A stretch of 64,000 nt of DNA from Moraxella pluranimalium. Lineage in GTDB: Bacteria; Pseudomonadota; Gammaproteobacteria; Pseudomonadales; Moraxellaceae. The notes beneath the pieces are model-generated. The model did no database searches and was not told the DNA's origin. It was given only the letters and a program-made list of their open reading frames with translations. Every line of letters begins with the position of its first letter. Positions within the stretch are counted from its first letter, which is position 1. Below are positions 7,131-15,650 of this stretch, piece by piece. The stretch is from assembly GCF_002014825.1 (NCBI RefSeq), contig NZ_MUYU01000009.1, forward strand, positions 1 to 64,000. Direction: 5' to 3'. The position numbers and the translations under genes were made by a program.

Positions 7131-9326
7131 ATGGATAAACAATATCAAGTCTTGGCGCGTAAATATCGCCCAAAAAACTTCAGCGAATTGCTCGGTCAGA
7201 CACACGTCTCTCAAGCACTTGCCAATGCCATCGACACAGGCAGACTGCATCACGCCTATTTGTTCACTGGCACGCGCGGTGTGGGCAAGACGACCATCGC
7301 TCGTATTCTCGCCAAATGCCTAAACTGCGAAACAGGCATCACAAGTACACCATGCGGTATCTGTGATACTTGCCAATCAATCGATGCAGGGCGATTTTTG
7401 GACTTGATTGAGATTGATGCTGCCAGCCGCACCAAGGTCGAAGACACCAGAGATCTGCTCGAAAACGTGCCTTATGCACCTGTACAAGGTCGCTACAAAG
7501 TCTATCTGATTGACGAAGTGCATATGTTATCGACACACTCGTTCAATGCACTCTTAAAGACGCTCGAAGAGCCACCTGAGCACGTCAAATTTATCTTTGC
7601 CACCACCGATCCGCAGAAACTGCCGATTACCATCATCTCACGCTGTCTGCAGTTCGTGCTGCGTCCGATGCCCCAAGCATTGCTTGCTGAGCATCTGGCA
7701 AAGGTACTGTCGCAAGAGTCTGTGGTATATAGTGAATCTGCACTGTGGCAACTTGCCAGCGCTGCCAAAGGTTCGGTGCGTGATGCACTGTCACTGACCG
7801 ATCAGGCGATTGCCTTTGGTGGCGGTGCAATCCAAGCCGACACGGTTAATGAAATGCTTGGGCTAGTCAATAGCACCGATGTGTTGGCATTGATAGCAGC
7901 GATTTATCAAGATGATAAATCTGCGGTCAGTACGCAGATTGCACTGATGCGTGAAAAGATGGTGGATGCCGCATCTGTGTTTGATGAGCTGATTGATCGT
8001 ATTCATCAGATGGCGCTGCTGCAGGTGCTACCGCAGTCGCCACTGGATATGAGCGAAGAAGAGCAGGCACTCTTGACGACGCTTTCACAGCAAATCAGTG
8101 CCGATGTGCTGCAGCTGTATTATGAAATTCTCATCAAAAGCCGTGACGGTATCCGCCTAGCGAGCACGCCGATGCAGGCACTGGAGATGGGGATTTTGCG
8201 CCTGCTTGCGTTTCGCCCTTTGGCGGTGGGGGAAGTGGTGGTGTCTGAGCCGATGCCAAGCACATCCCAAGCCAAGCCATCACAGGTAGATGAACAAGGT
8301 GCTGACATTCAGCATTCATCAGTGGATGATACTGTTGATCATAGCGAGCAGGATACCGTCGCCATCCATACCGACACACCTGATGCGATTGACCAACATA
8401 CCCAAGCAGATATGGCGGATACATCGGATATCGAGCCATCCGCATCCGATATCGATATGGCTGATATGCCAGTCGTGGATGAGCCTAGTGACAGTGCTGT
8501 ACCTGATGTGTCCGTGCTTGATATGCAGGATATACCACAATCTGATACAGTGCAGGATGAGCCACAAGATACGCCTGAAATCACTGATGATATTTTGGCT
8601 CAAGCTCAAGCTCAAACTGATACCGTGATTGCACCTGATGATAAGTCAGCCCATGAGCCTGAACCAATTGAGCAAACACAAGAGACTGCCGACACAACCA
8701 ATGCCGACTTGGATGTCTCGACCGCTCAGCATGAGCCAAATGCAACAAGCGCACCCAATGAACCTATCAATCCGCCATCTACCCATGACACGCCTGATGT
8801 ACTCGCGGATACTCAGCAGACCAGCGACGCACCAAGCACCGAAGTGGCTACCTACATGACCAAGCAAGCAATGCAAGCACGGCTATTGCCCCAAGCGGTG
8901 ACATTGAGCGGTGAGTGGACACCGCAAAAGTGGGACTATTGGCTATCGCAAGCACGCCTTGAACAAGCGTTCGATGCCGATGAGTTGGCACTACTTAGCC
9001 AAAGTATAATGACGGGCGATATTGATGGCGACAGCCAGCTAATCGTCAGTAGCGAGACCGCTCAAGTCAATATCAGCTTTGAGCACGCTTATCAAAAATT
9101 TGCCATACATTATCCAAATATCCGCCTAAATCAGCAGATAAAAACTGACGACAGCCTATGCCAAGCATCACCCAGCAATCTGCTCAGCCAGCGTCAGCAG
9201 CAAATCCAGCTCGATGCACAGACACAGCTGATTAATAGCCCTGTGCTACAGCGGTTATGGCAATCAGGATTTATTGTAAATGATGGCAATTCGGTTTTGC
9301 TAAATTCTAAACTCAGCCTTGAATAA
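7131..9326 (+). CDS. dnaX: DNA polymerase III tau subunit (DnaX)
   Basis: Clamp-loader ATPase that opens and loads the beta clamp and, as tau, joins core polymerases at the fork. Walker A is GTRGVGKT (47-54), the four-cysteine zinc module lies at CLNC...CGICDTC (~63-82), Walker B/DExx is LIDEVHM, and the sensor-1 region is FATTDPQKLPITIISRC. Domains I-III end near residue 360. A linker of about 210 residues (~365-575) is extremely rich in Asp, Thr, Ala and Gln and includes AQAQAQ, before a tau-like C-terminal domain beginning near MTKQAMQARLLPQAVTL. No AAAAAAG-type slippery site was noticed, so a separate gamma form is not supported. ybaB and recR do not follow as they do in many relatives. 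Confidence 0.95.
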   Translation: MDKQYQVLARKYRPKNFSELLGQTHVSQALANAIDTGRLHHAYLFTGTRGVGKTTIARILAKCLNCETGITSTPCGICDTCQSIDAGRFLDLIEIDAASRTKVEDTRDLLENVPYAPVQGRYKVYLIDEVHMLSTHSFNALLKTLEEPPEHVKFIFATTDPQKLPITIISRCLQFVLRPMPQALLAEHLAKVLSQESVVYSESALWQLASAAKGSVRDALSLTDQAIAFGGGAIQADTVNEMLGLVNSTDVLALIAAIYQDDKSAVSTQIALMREKMVDAASVFDELIDRIHQMALLQVLPQSPLDMSEEEQALLTTLSQQISADVLQLYYEILIKSRDGIRLASTPMQALEMGILRLLAFRPLAVGEVVVSEPMPSTSQAKPSQVDEQGADIQHSSVDDTVDHSEQDTVAIHTDTPDAIDQHTQADMADTSDIEPSASDIDMADMPVVDEPSDSAVPDVSVLDMQDIPQSDTVQDEPQDTPEITDDILAQAQAQTDTVIAPDDKSAHEPEPIEQTQETADTTNADLDVSTAQHEPNATSAPNEPINPPSTHDTPDVLADTQQTSDAPSTEVATYMTKQAMQARLLPQAVTLSGEWTPQKWDYWLSQARLEQAFDADELALLSQSIMTGDIDGDSQLIVSSETAQVNISFEHAYQKFAIHYPNIRLNQQIKTDDSLCQASPSNLLSQRQQQIQLDAQTQLINSPVLQRLWQSGFIVNDGNSVLLNSKLSLE

Positions 9327-9573
9327 AGCGGTGCAATCAGTGCAAGTACTAGCAGATACTGTTGATGGTGGATTTTGTTATTTCTTACCAAAATGTAAAT
9401 CATACTTGCTGTATTGCATCTCAATTCATGCTTAAATCTAACCAAATTGATTATTTAGTATTTTGTGCAATTTTTTTATTGACAAATCACCAATTAAATG
9501 ATAAAAAGTATTTCTAAAAAGGTTATTTAGACCTAGACTTACACGATTTTTATTTAATTGAAAAGTTAAAAAT

Positions 9574-9592
9574 ATGACTGCATAGTCATTAT
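9574..9592. promoter_or_regulatory. Inverted-repeat element, copy 1
   Basis: ATGACTGCATAGTCATTAT: ATGACT and AGTCAT are inverted around GCAT. An identical 19-mer is found at 41521-41539. Here it ends just upstream of the -35 hexamer (8 bp from the 16-bp palindrome), a position typical for an activator site. Confidence 0.6.
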
Positions 9593-9597
9593 TCAGT

Positions 9598-9626
9598 TTG
9601 TAAAAAGTGTAAATGTTAGATATAAT
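9598..9626 (+). promoter_or_regulatory. Sigma70 promoter of the LysR-type regulator gene
   Basis: TTGTAA (9598-9603) and a perfect TATAAT (9621-9626) are 17 bp apart. The predicted leader is about 110 nt. Confidence 0.7.
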
Positions 9627-9746
9627 AACCTGCTTTTTCAGACTGTGCTATATATTAACACATTCATATAACATTAACTTTACAATTAAAGAGTAAAAGT
9701 TTATACTTTTCAATGCTGTAAACAACAAACTCAAGGGTGATCAATT

Positions 9747-10619
9747 ATGTTAGACAATCTTCGTAGTATGGCGGTATTTGCCAGTGTTGTTCGTCATGGT
9801 TCATTCAGCGGTGCTGCCAAAGAGCTTGGCATTACCACGAGTGCAGTCAGCCAACAAATCCGCTCACTAGAGACCGATTTGGGCGTGTCTCTACTACATC
9901 GTTCTACTCGTAAACTTAGCCTATCAGAAGCAGGTGAGAGCCTGTACAATGCTGCTGTTCAGATGGTCAAAGCCGCTGAACAAGGCCGTGATAGCGTTAT
10001 CCAACTAAAAGACGAAATCTCAGGTAGCCTGCGTATCGCAACTACACCTGAACTTGCCAAAAACTACCTATTGCCTGCACTGTCTTCATGGCTTGCTGAG
10101 CATGACAACTTAACGCTAAACCTAATCTCTCGTGGTGATCATGCTGATATGATCGAAGACCGCATTGATTTGGCTTTGGTACTATCAGAAGGCAATCAAG
10201 GCTTGGCACTAGCATCAGTTAAGCAAGTATTGGTTGCTGCACCGAGCTACCTAGCAGGCCGTGATGCCATCGAAACGCCAAAAGGCCTAACTCAGCATGA
10301 TGTCGTACTTTGCAGCGAAAAATCAACTGAGAACCTAGAATTCCGCAAAAACGGCGAAAAAACCAATGTGCGTATCAGCTCACGCCTATACAGCAACAAT
10401 GCCAACATCGCATTGAACCTTGCTCGTGAAGGCTATGGCATCCTTAAGACCAACGAAGTGATGGCAAAAGATCTCATCGCTTCTGGTGAATTGGTTGTTG
10501 TACTACCTGAATACGATCTACCTGCATTGACCATCTCAGCGGTTACTGCTTCAAAAGAGCAAACCCCTGTGAAAGCTCAAAAATGCCTAGAAGTGCTAGA
10601 AGCTTATTTCAAAAAATAA
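9747..10619 (+). CDS. LysR-type transcriptional regulator (CrgA-like)
   Basis: DNA-binding regulator of 290 residues. The winged helix-turn-helix occupies residues 1-60 (FASVVRHGSFSGAAKELGITTSAVSQQIRSLE), followed by a linker helix and a LysR substrate-binding domain from about residue 90 (GSLRIATTPELAKNYLLPAL). The arrangement and length match the CrgA/DsdC-like subgroup common in Neisseria and Moraxella. It stands alone: dnaX ends 420 bp upstream and the permease downstream is convergent, so no target can be inferred from divergent context. The upstream inverted repeat may be its own operator. GGGTGATC gives a modest ribosome site before the ATG. Confidence 0.9.
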   Translation: MLDNLRSMAVFASVVRHGSFSGAAKELGITTSAVSQQIRSLETDLGVSLLHRSTRKLSLSEAGESLYNAAVQMVKAAEQGRDSVIQLKDEISGSLRIATTPELAKNYLLPALSSWLAEHDNLTLNLISRGDHADMIEDRIDLALVLSEGNQGLALASVKQVLVAAPSYLAGRDAIETPKGLTQHDVVLCSEKSTENLEFRKNGEKTNVRISSRLYSNNANIALNLAREGYGILKTNEVMAKDLIASGELVVVLPEYDLPALTISAVTASKEQTPVKAQKCLEVLEAYFKK

Positions 10620-10640
10620 GCCATCGCATAACTTGCTAAA

Positions 10641-10683
10641 AAGACCTTGTAAAGACATTGAGTCAACTACAAGGTCTTTTTTT
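10641..10683 (+). terminator. Terminator of the LysR gene
   Basis: AAGACCTTGTA (10641-10651) and TACAAGGTCTT (10668-10678) are perfect arms with T residues following. The core stem AAGACCTTGT is shared with the terminator at 23729-23762. Confidence 0.9.
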
Positions 10684-10690
10684 GTGCCCA

Positions 10691-10721
10691 AAAAAATCAC
10701 CGCCATGATGGCGGTGATTTT
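10691..10721 (-). terminator. Terminator of the DUF3360 permease gene
   Basis: AAAATCACCGCC (10693-10704) and GGCGGTGATTTT (10710-10721) are perfect 12-bp arms around ATGAT, with a T-run on the minus strand. Confidence 0.9.
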
Positions 10722-10739
10722 ATATGTCTTATCAAACTA

Positions 10740-12227
10740 TTAAATTCTAAACTGTGGCAATAGTGCAGGCACACCAGGGAACATCCCAACCGCCGCCATT
10801 ACAGCGCACAAAATCACAAAGCCCGCCAATGGAATAATCACACGACCACTAAGTCCAAGCTCCACACTGCGCTGCTTATCGCCGATTAAGCCTAGATTGT
10901 CTAGCATCATTGTCAATGACCAGCCAAACACAGGATTGACAAGTGCTGATGCAAAGACGACGATCGCCGCCGACTGCGTGGTTTTGCCTTTACGAGTCAT
11001 CTCCATGCCTGCTTCAAGTAGCGGTACAAACACTGCAACAATCAAAGCCACAGACAGCACAGGCTGCCAAATTGCCAAATCCATCGGATAGCCCCAAATG
11101 CTAGCAATGATACAAAACAGCGCCGTCAATACTGCACCGGCAGGGATAGGGCGCTTGGCAATCGCCGCAGGCACGATATAAGTACCCCATGATGATGCAA
11201 AGTTCGCACCGCCAAGCAGCGAGCCTGTTGCTTGTCTTGCCGCACAGCCAATCATAGTATCATCGATATTCATGTGCGTCCGCTCAGAATTGGGTGGATA
11301 GCTGATTTTTTGGAAAACTTGATGCCCTAGAAAATCAGGCGACCACATCGCCACGGCAAGCACCGCAAATGGAAATACCACCACAAAGCTTTTGGCATCA
11401 GGCAAACCCAAAGTCCAGCCCGTATCTTCGCCCCACCAGTAGGCAGGATTGAGCGGTGGTAAGCCTGGTTCGGTCTTAAATTCAAACGGAGCGCCCATCG
11501 CAAAAGCAATCACACCAGCGAGTGCGCAGCCAATCGGCACAGCAAGCCAGCGTTTTTGCCAATGCTCAAGTAGGGCGTACATCACAATGGTAGCAAGGAT
11601 AATTACGAACGCCAAATGCGGCAAGCCGATGGATTCCGCCCAAGTCATCATGTTTTTGACCTGCGCAATTAAGCCTACAAAGCCAAGATACAGTAGTAAA
11701 CCACCTGCCACGCCATTACTGGTAAGCCTTGCCAAGAGCGAACCGCCCTTAAACACACCGAGCAGAATACCAAAAATCCCAATCAATAGCCCAAATGCCA
11801 ACGGATGACCGCCTGCAGCTACGACTAATGGAATCAGCGGAATTAGTGGACCGTGTGTCCCTGCCAAGTTCGCCGTCGGCAACAAAAATCCTGATAATAA
11901 CAGCACAAATACAGATGCGATCAGCATCTCATAACGCACATTTTCAAGTACGAATGCTTCACCAAGCCCCAAAGGTGCCGCAAAGGCAGCGGCCATCGCA
12001 CCGACCATCACAATCTTACCAATCGTGCCCGCCATCGCAGGAATCGCATCTTCGAACTCAAAACGATAATCACGAAACGGCAGATTGGCACGCCACCGCT
12101 TGGGTTGCATGATTTGTAGTTCATGATTCAGATACGCTTCACGAGAGTCGAAACTACTGCTTGGCTTGTGCAGTTGTTGATAGCTTTGATTCGCTTTGTC
12201 ATCATTGACTAAGGGTGCATCACTCAC
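10740..12227 (-). CDS. DUF3360-family membrane permease (NCS2/SulP-like)
   Basis: Polytopic inner-membrane protein of 495 residues with roughly 12-14 hydrophobic segments preceded by a ~60-residue soluble N-terminus (KPSSSFDSREAYLNHELQIM, then WRANLPFRDYRFEFEDAIPA). That N-terminal signature and the TANLAGTHGPLIPLIPLV segment recall DUF3360 proteins described from Vibrio and Moraxellaceae, which look distantly related to the xanthine/uracil and sulfate permease folds; I assign the family from memory. Substrate is unknown. The GTG at 12227 is preferred because AAGGAG lies six bases upstream; an overlapping ATG is out of frame. It is monocistronic with its own terminator and converges on the LysR gene. 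Confidence 0.7.
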   Translation of the reverse strand: MSDAPLVNDDKANQSYQQLHKPSSSFDSREAYLNHELQIMQPKRWRANLPFRDYRFEFEDAIPAMAGTIGKIVMVGAMAAAFAAPLGLGEAFVLENVRYEMLIASVFVLLLSGFLLPTANLAGTHGPLIPLIPLVVAAGGHPLAFGLLIGIFGILLGVFKGGSLLARLTSNGVAGGLLLYLGFVGLIAQVKNMMTWAESIGLPHLAFVIILATIVMYALLEHWQKRWLAVPIGCALAGVIAFAMGAPFEFKTEPGLPPLNPAYWWGEDTGWTLGLPDAKSFVVVFPFAVLAVAMWSPDFLGHQVFQKISYPPNSERTHMNIDDTMIGCAARQATGSLLGGANFASSWGTYIVPAAIAKRPIPAGAVLTALFCIIASIWGYPMDLAIWQPVLSVALIVAVFVPLLEAGMEMTRKGKTTQSAAIVVFASALVNPVFGWSLTMMLDNLGLIGDKQRSVELGLSGRVIIPLAGFVILCAVMAAVGMFPGVPALLPQFRI

Positions 12228-12533
12228 ATCAGACTCCTTATTTCCTTGAGAAATGCCATTGAGAAATTATTACATAATATCGGTCACTGATTATAGCTTG
12301 CTTGACTATGTCTGTCATGTATTATTTTATAAAATTTATAATTAAATCAGAAAATCTGATGAGTATGATAAAATCGCATATCAATTAGCAAATATGTGCA
12401 TAAATTCGAGTTGTTTAGTTGGTTTTTGCATAATTAATCGTCAATCAACTCATGTAAATTATGCAGTATCAATCAGCTAAGCTTGATTTTTTGTGCTAAA
12501 ATATTCCCAAAAGTTTCATCATCGGAGTAAGCC
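12228..12533. other. Divergent intergenic region with no gene
   Basis: About 306 bp of AT-rich DNA lies between the divergently transcribed permease and yacG. No open frame, strong promoter pair or repeat stands out, although the promoters for both genes must be here. Confidence 0.5.
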
Positions 12534-12734
12534 TTGAGCGAAGTCATCAGCTATCCTTGCCCACAGTGCAAGACGCCCACCACTTGGACGGACAATCCTT
12601 ATAAGCCATTTTGTTCTGACCGCTGTAAACTGATTGACCTTGGCGCATGGGCATCCGAAGATTACAAAATCCCAAGCGATGATACACCGTTTAGCGATGA
12701 GCTTAGCCAAGCCGAGCAGTTATCTCGCTATTAA
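12534..12734 (+). CDS. yacG: DNA gyrase inhibitor YacG (zinc protein)
   Basis: Small zinc-binding protein of 66 residues that in E. coli binds GyrB and blocks DNA binding by gyrase. The four zinc ligands are in CPQCKT (residues ~8-11) and FCSDRCKLIDLGAW (~27-31), and the acidic tail EDYKIPSDD is conserved. It begins with TTG at 12534, supported by GGAG seven bases upstream; no ATG gives the family N-terminus. It is usually found near coaE and pilD, but here it precedes argD by 49 bp, possibly in the same transcript. Confidence 0.9.
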   Translation: MSEVISYPCPQCKTPTTWTDNPYKPFCSDRCKLIDLGAWASEDYKIPSDDTPFSDELSQAEQLSRY

Positions 12735-12783
12735 TCATGCTTTGCCAAGTTTAAATTTATCAAAATAACCAAAAGGATGTTTT

Positions 12784-13950
12784 ATGAGCTATTTGATGCC
12801 AACTTATGCACGCCAGCCGATTAGCTTTGTGCGTGGCGAAGGGTCTTATTTATACACTGCCGATGGTACGGCGTATTTGGATGCGTTGACCGGTATTGCT
12901 GTCTGTGGCTTGGGTCATTGCCATCCTGCCATCACGAGTGCCATCAACGAGCAGGCAGGTCAGCTTGTGCATACCAGCAATTTATTCGGTGTGGATTGGC
13001 AAGAAAAGGCAGGGGAGGTCTTGTGCCGTGCTGCCAATATGCAGCAGGTGTTTTTTGCCAATTCGGGTGCTGAAGCCAATGAATGTGCGCTCAAGCTTGC
13101 TCGCCTATATGCACACAATCAAGGCAAAGCACGCCCAAAAGTCGTGGTCATGGAGCACTCATTTCACGGTCGCACGCTATTGACCGTATCGGCTACCGCC
13201 AATCCAAAGGCGCGTGCAGGCTTTTTTACGCTGGATGATGACTTTATCCGTGTACCATTTGGCGATATTCAAGCAGTTGCCGACCTTGATGATGCTGATA
13301 TCTGTGCACTGCTGGTTGAGCCTATCCAAGGCGAAGGCGGACTGCACACACCACCTGATGACTATCTGGATGCACTTGCCAAAATCTGTGATGACAGGGG
13401 CTGGCTACTCATGCTTGACGAAGTGCAAACCGGCAACGGTCGCACGGGCAAATATTTCGCCTATCAATACAGCAATATCACCCCTGATGTCTTGACAACC
13501 GCCAAAGGGCTTGGCAATGGCTTTCCTATCGGTGCGTGTATGGTCAGTGGCAAAGCAGTAGGGCTGTTTGGTGCAGGCAGTCATGGCTCAACCTATGGCG
13601 GTACACCGCTTGGCAGTCGTATTGTCTGTGCAGTGTATGAACATTTAACAGACGAAGTAATGACAAATGCCGTCACCGAAGGCGATTTTATCCGCCAAGC
13701 GATTTTGGATAAATTTGCCAATCGTGGCATCAGCGCTCGTGGTCGTGGCATGATGATTGGCTTTGCGATGCCTGATGGGGTGGATTTGAGCCAAGCGGTT
13801 GATACGGCTCGTGATGTACATCATCTGATTGTCAATGTTACCGGTGGTAATGTTATTCGCCTGTTGCCTGCGCTCAATCTATCGCACGCTGATGCCCAGC
13901 TGATTGTGGATAAGCTATCAGCACTGCTTGATACATTGCTTGGTGCATAA
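12784..13950 (+). CDS. argD: Acetylornithine aminotransferase
   Basis: PLP-dependent class III aminotransferase of arginine biosynthesis, converting N-acetylglutamate semialdehyde and glutamate to N2-acetylornithine and 2-oxoglutarate. Diagnostic segments are FFANSGAEANECALKLAR, the cofactor-aspartate block LLMLDEVQTGNGRTG and the Schiff-base lysine in DVLTTAKGLGNGFPIGA. The length of 388 residues is normal. AAAGGATG sits before the ATG. It is followed six bases later by yjjP, so argD-yjjP-yjjB is probably one operon. argJ, another step of the same pathway, is at 47287. Confidence 0.95.
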   Translation: MSYLMPTYARQPISFVRGEGSYLYTADGTAYLDALTGIAVCGLGHCHPAITSAINEQAGQLVHTSNLFGVDWQEKAGEVLCRAANMQQVFFANSGAEANECALKLARLYAHNQGKARPKVVVMEHSFHGRTLLTVSATANPKARAGFFTLDDDFIRVPFGDIQAVADLDDADICALLVEPIQGEGGLHTPPDDYLDALAKICDDRGWLLMLDEVQTGNGRTGKYFAYQYSNITPDVLTTAKGLGNGFPIGACMVSGKAVGLFGAGSHGSTYGGTPLGSRIVCAVYEHLTDEVMTNAVTEGDFIRQAILDKFANRGISARGRGMMIGFAMPDGVDLSQAVDTARDVHHLIVNVTGGNVIRLLPALNLSHADAQLIVDKLSALLDTLLGA

Positions 13951-13956
13951 GTCACC

Positions 13957-14883
13957 ATGAACGCACAATTCACAAGCCCAAAGCCTGCCACGACGCAAAC
14001 GGCAAATATGGCAAATTCGGCTGATGCAACTCAGCCTGTGATTTTGTACAATGACGGTAAAGCCACAGCACGCATCAGCTATCACCAACAACAGCGTATC
14101 ACTCGGCTATGTATCCGCTGCGCCTTGCTACTCATGCAGTTTGGCGCAGAGTCGGCTGTTGTCGTCGATTTGACCAAGCGGCTTGGGGTGGCGCTTGGGG
14201 TGGATGGGGTTGAATGTGGATTGTCATTCAATGCCGTGACTTTGACCACCTTATATCAAGGGCGATGCATCACAACCGTGCGTAACACCGTGCATCAGGG
14301 CATTAATGTCAGCATTCTGGTGCATATTCAGCAAATCGTGCTACACGCAGAGCAGTACAAGGCTGCCCAGCTTGCGATATTAAGCACCGATGAGCAGGAT
14401 AAGTTCATTGAGCATACCACTCAAGCATTTGATACGATGGGGCGTGCCGCTTATCCCAATTATCTGGTTTCGCTATTTGTTGGCTTATCTTGCGCCTGCT
14501 TTGCTTATCTCAATGGCGGCGGCCTAGCGATTGCTTTGGTGACTTTTTTGGCAGGCTGTGTGGCGATGCGGATGCGTGTGTATCTGTCGGCACATCATTT
14601 CAACCCGTTTGTGGTGGTGATTATCACAGCATTTGTGGCGACATTGCTGGGTGCGGTGGCGTATTTTTTGAAGCTTGGTGATAATGCCGATATTGCTGTG
14701 GCGGCAAGTGTGCTACTACTTGTGCCTGGCTTTCCCATCATCAATGCCTTATCCGACATCCTAAAAGGCTATATCAACATGGGCGTAGGGCGATGGATGT
14801 TCGCCACAATGCTGACGCTATCAGCCTGTGTGGGTATTGTGATTGCGTTGATTTTATTACAAATTCCACATTGGGGACTATGA
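13957..14883 (+). CDS. yjjP: Threonine/serine exporter family protein, large half (YjjP)
   Basis: Membrane protein of 308 residues in the ThrE/YjjP (DUF1212) family. The first ~150 residues form a soluble domain with the family's CIRCALLLMQFGAESAVVVDL and SFNAVTLTTL segments, followed by about five transmembrane segments (FVGLSCACFAYLNGGGLAIA onwards). In actinobacterial ThrE both halves are one polypeptide; in E. coli YjjP and YjjB are separate and reported to export C4-dicarboxylate such as succinate. Here the second half follows with overlapping start and stop codons, consistent with a two-subunit exporter. The substrate is not known. Confidence 0.85.
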   Translation: MNAQFTSPKPATTQTANMANSADATQPVILYNDGKATARISYHQQQRITRLCIRCALLLMQFGAESAVVVDLTKRLGVALGVDGVECGLSFNAVTLTTLYQGRCITTVRNTVHQGINVSILVHIQQIVLHAEQYKAAQLAILSTDEQDKFIEHTTQAFDTMGRAAYPNYLVSLFVGLSCACFAYLNGGGLAIALVTFLAGCVAMRMRVYLSAHHFNPFVVVIITAFVATLLGAVAYFLKLGDNADIAVAASVLLLVPGFPIINALSDILKGYINMGVGRWMFATMLTLSACVGIVIALILLQIPHWGL

Positions 14884-15344
14884 TGGATTGGCTGATAATT
14901 ATCCAAAAAATCGCATTATCATGCATTATCACTGTGGGTTGGTGTTTGATGTTCACTTTGCCTAAGCAGTACATTCCGCACTGTATGACGGTGACCGCAC
15001 TGGGTTTTGGAACCAAGCTTTTGATGGTGCATGATGGCACACATCTTGCGATTGCCACTTTTTTTGGGGCGATGATAGGCAGCTTTTTGGGTGTACGCTA
15101 CGCTCAGCGATACGGCTTACCACCCAAAGCTTTGATTGTGCCAAGTCTCATCTGTATGATGCCGGGCATCACCGCCTATAAAGCGATGGTGAGTATGGTG
15201 CAGATTGGTTATTTTGGCTTTAGCATGGATTTGTTTGTGCTGATGATGAGCTACTTTTTTGATGCGATTTTTGTGATTTCGGCATTGGTGCTTGGCTTGT
15301 CAATTCCGGGGATTTTGTTTTATCGTCGTAAACCGATTGTTTAG
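14880..15344 (+). CDS. yjjB: Threonine/serine exporter family protein, small half (YjjB)
   Basis: Integral membrane protein of about 154 residues with four to five hydrophobic segments, matching the YjjB (DUF3815) half of ThrE-type exporters. The conserved central region PPKALIVPSLICMMPGITAYKA is present in shortened form. Two consecutive ATG codons (14880, 14883) are possible; the first overlaps the yjjP stop as ATGA, a classic translational-coupling arrangement. The protein would pair with YjjP in the inner membrane. Confidence 0.85.
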   Translation: MMDWLIIIQKIALSCIITVGWCLMFTLPKQYIPHCMTVTALGFGTKLLMVHDGTHLAIATFFGAMIGSFLGVRYAQRYGLPPKALIVPSLICMMPGITAYKAMVSMVQIGYFGFSMDLFVLMMSYFFDAIFVISALVLGLSIPGILFYRRKPIV

Positions 15345-15365
15345 AATATTGAATATATTTTGTCC

Positions 15366-15394
15366 TTGCAAGGTGTGCATTTAGTCGGTATAAT
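15366..15394 (+). promoter_or_regulatory. Strong sigma70 promoter of the RHH gene
   Basis: TTGCAA (15366-15371) and perfect TATAAT (15389-15394) are 17 bp apart. Transcription would start near 15401, giving a leader of ~64 nt. Confidence 0.75.
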
Positions 15395-15413
15395 TGGCAA
15401 ATTTTTCGCCAAA
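15395..15413. promoter_or_regulatory. Candidate operator at the RHH gene start site
   Basis: TTGGC and GCCAA form an inverted repeat around an A/T-rich centre overlapping the predicted start of transcription. Related TGGCAAA sequence recurs near 15440. RHH proteins often repress their own genes through such sites. Confidence 0.35.
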
Positions 15414-15464
15414 GCTGTTTGGGCTTGGCTGATTCATCTTTGGCAAAATCACTTTGGAGTACTC

Positions 15465-15635
15465 ATGTCAGAAAAACACGATGAAATGACCACATTTAAT
15501 ATGCGAGTCGATAAAAATCTGGTCGAACAATTCAAAAAAGCCGCCAAAGCCAATAACCGCACCGCAAGTCAGCTACTGCGTGATTGCATGATTGATTATG
15601 TCAAGAAAAACCGCCAAGCGGATATGTTCAAATAA
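15465..15635 (+). CDS. Ribbon-helix-helix DNA-binding protein (antitoxin-like)
   Basis: A 56-residue protein whose pattern TTFNMRVDKNLVEQFKKAAK...TASQLLRDCMIDYVKK fits the beta-strand plus two-helix MetJ/Arc/CopG fold: the strand NMRVD for major-groove reading, then helix A (KNLVEQFKKAAKA) and helix B (TASQLLRDCMIDYVKK). Such proteins are antitoxins or small repressors. The ATG at 15465 has GGAG seven bases upstream; earlier in-frame codons lie within the promoter region. No toxin-like gene follows, since a terminator is 15 bp downstream and the next gene is convergent. It is thus a solitary regulator or an orphan antitoxin. Confidence 0.75.
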   Translation: MSEKHDEMTTFNMRVDKNLVEQFKKAAKANNRTASQLLRDCMIDYVKKNRQADMFK

Positions 15636-15650
15636 GCTAGTTGAATGGCA

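Larger units (their letters stand above)
9327..9746 (+). other. AT-rich regulatory intergenic region before the LysR gene
   Basis: This 420-bp stretch has no convincing gene. It contains an inverted-repeat element (9574-9592), a sigma70 promoter (9598-9626) and a 6-bp inverted repeat AAAAGT-TTAT-ACTTTT (9695-9710) in the leader. No terminator for dnaX was recognised. Confidence 0.6.

Noticed and set aside
8134..8876. Several long open frames on both strands inside the dnaX linker
   Set aside because: They arise from the GC-biased Asp/Thr/Ala/Gln codon repeats of dnaX; composition is Ile/His/Ser-rich and no ribosome sites fit.
7131..9326. Programmed frameshift site for DnaX gamma
   Set aside because: No A AAA AAG-type slippery heptamer with a downstream stem was found near the domain III border.
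15465..15635. Complete toxin-antitoxin module
   Set aside because: The RHH gene is followed by a terminator and a convergent gene; upstream is yjjB. No toxin candidate is adjacent.
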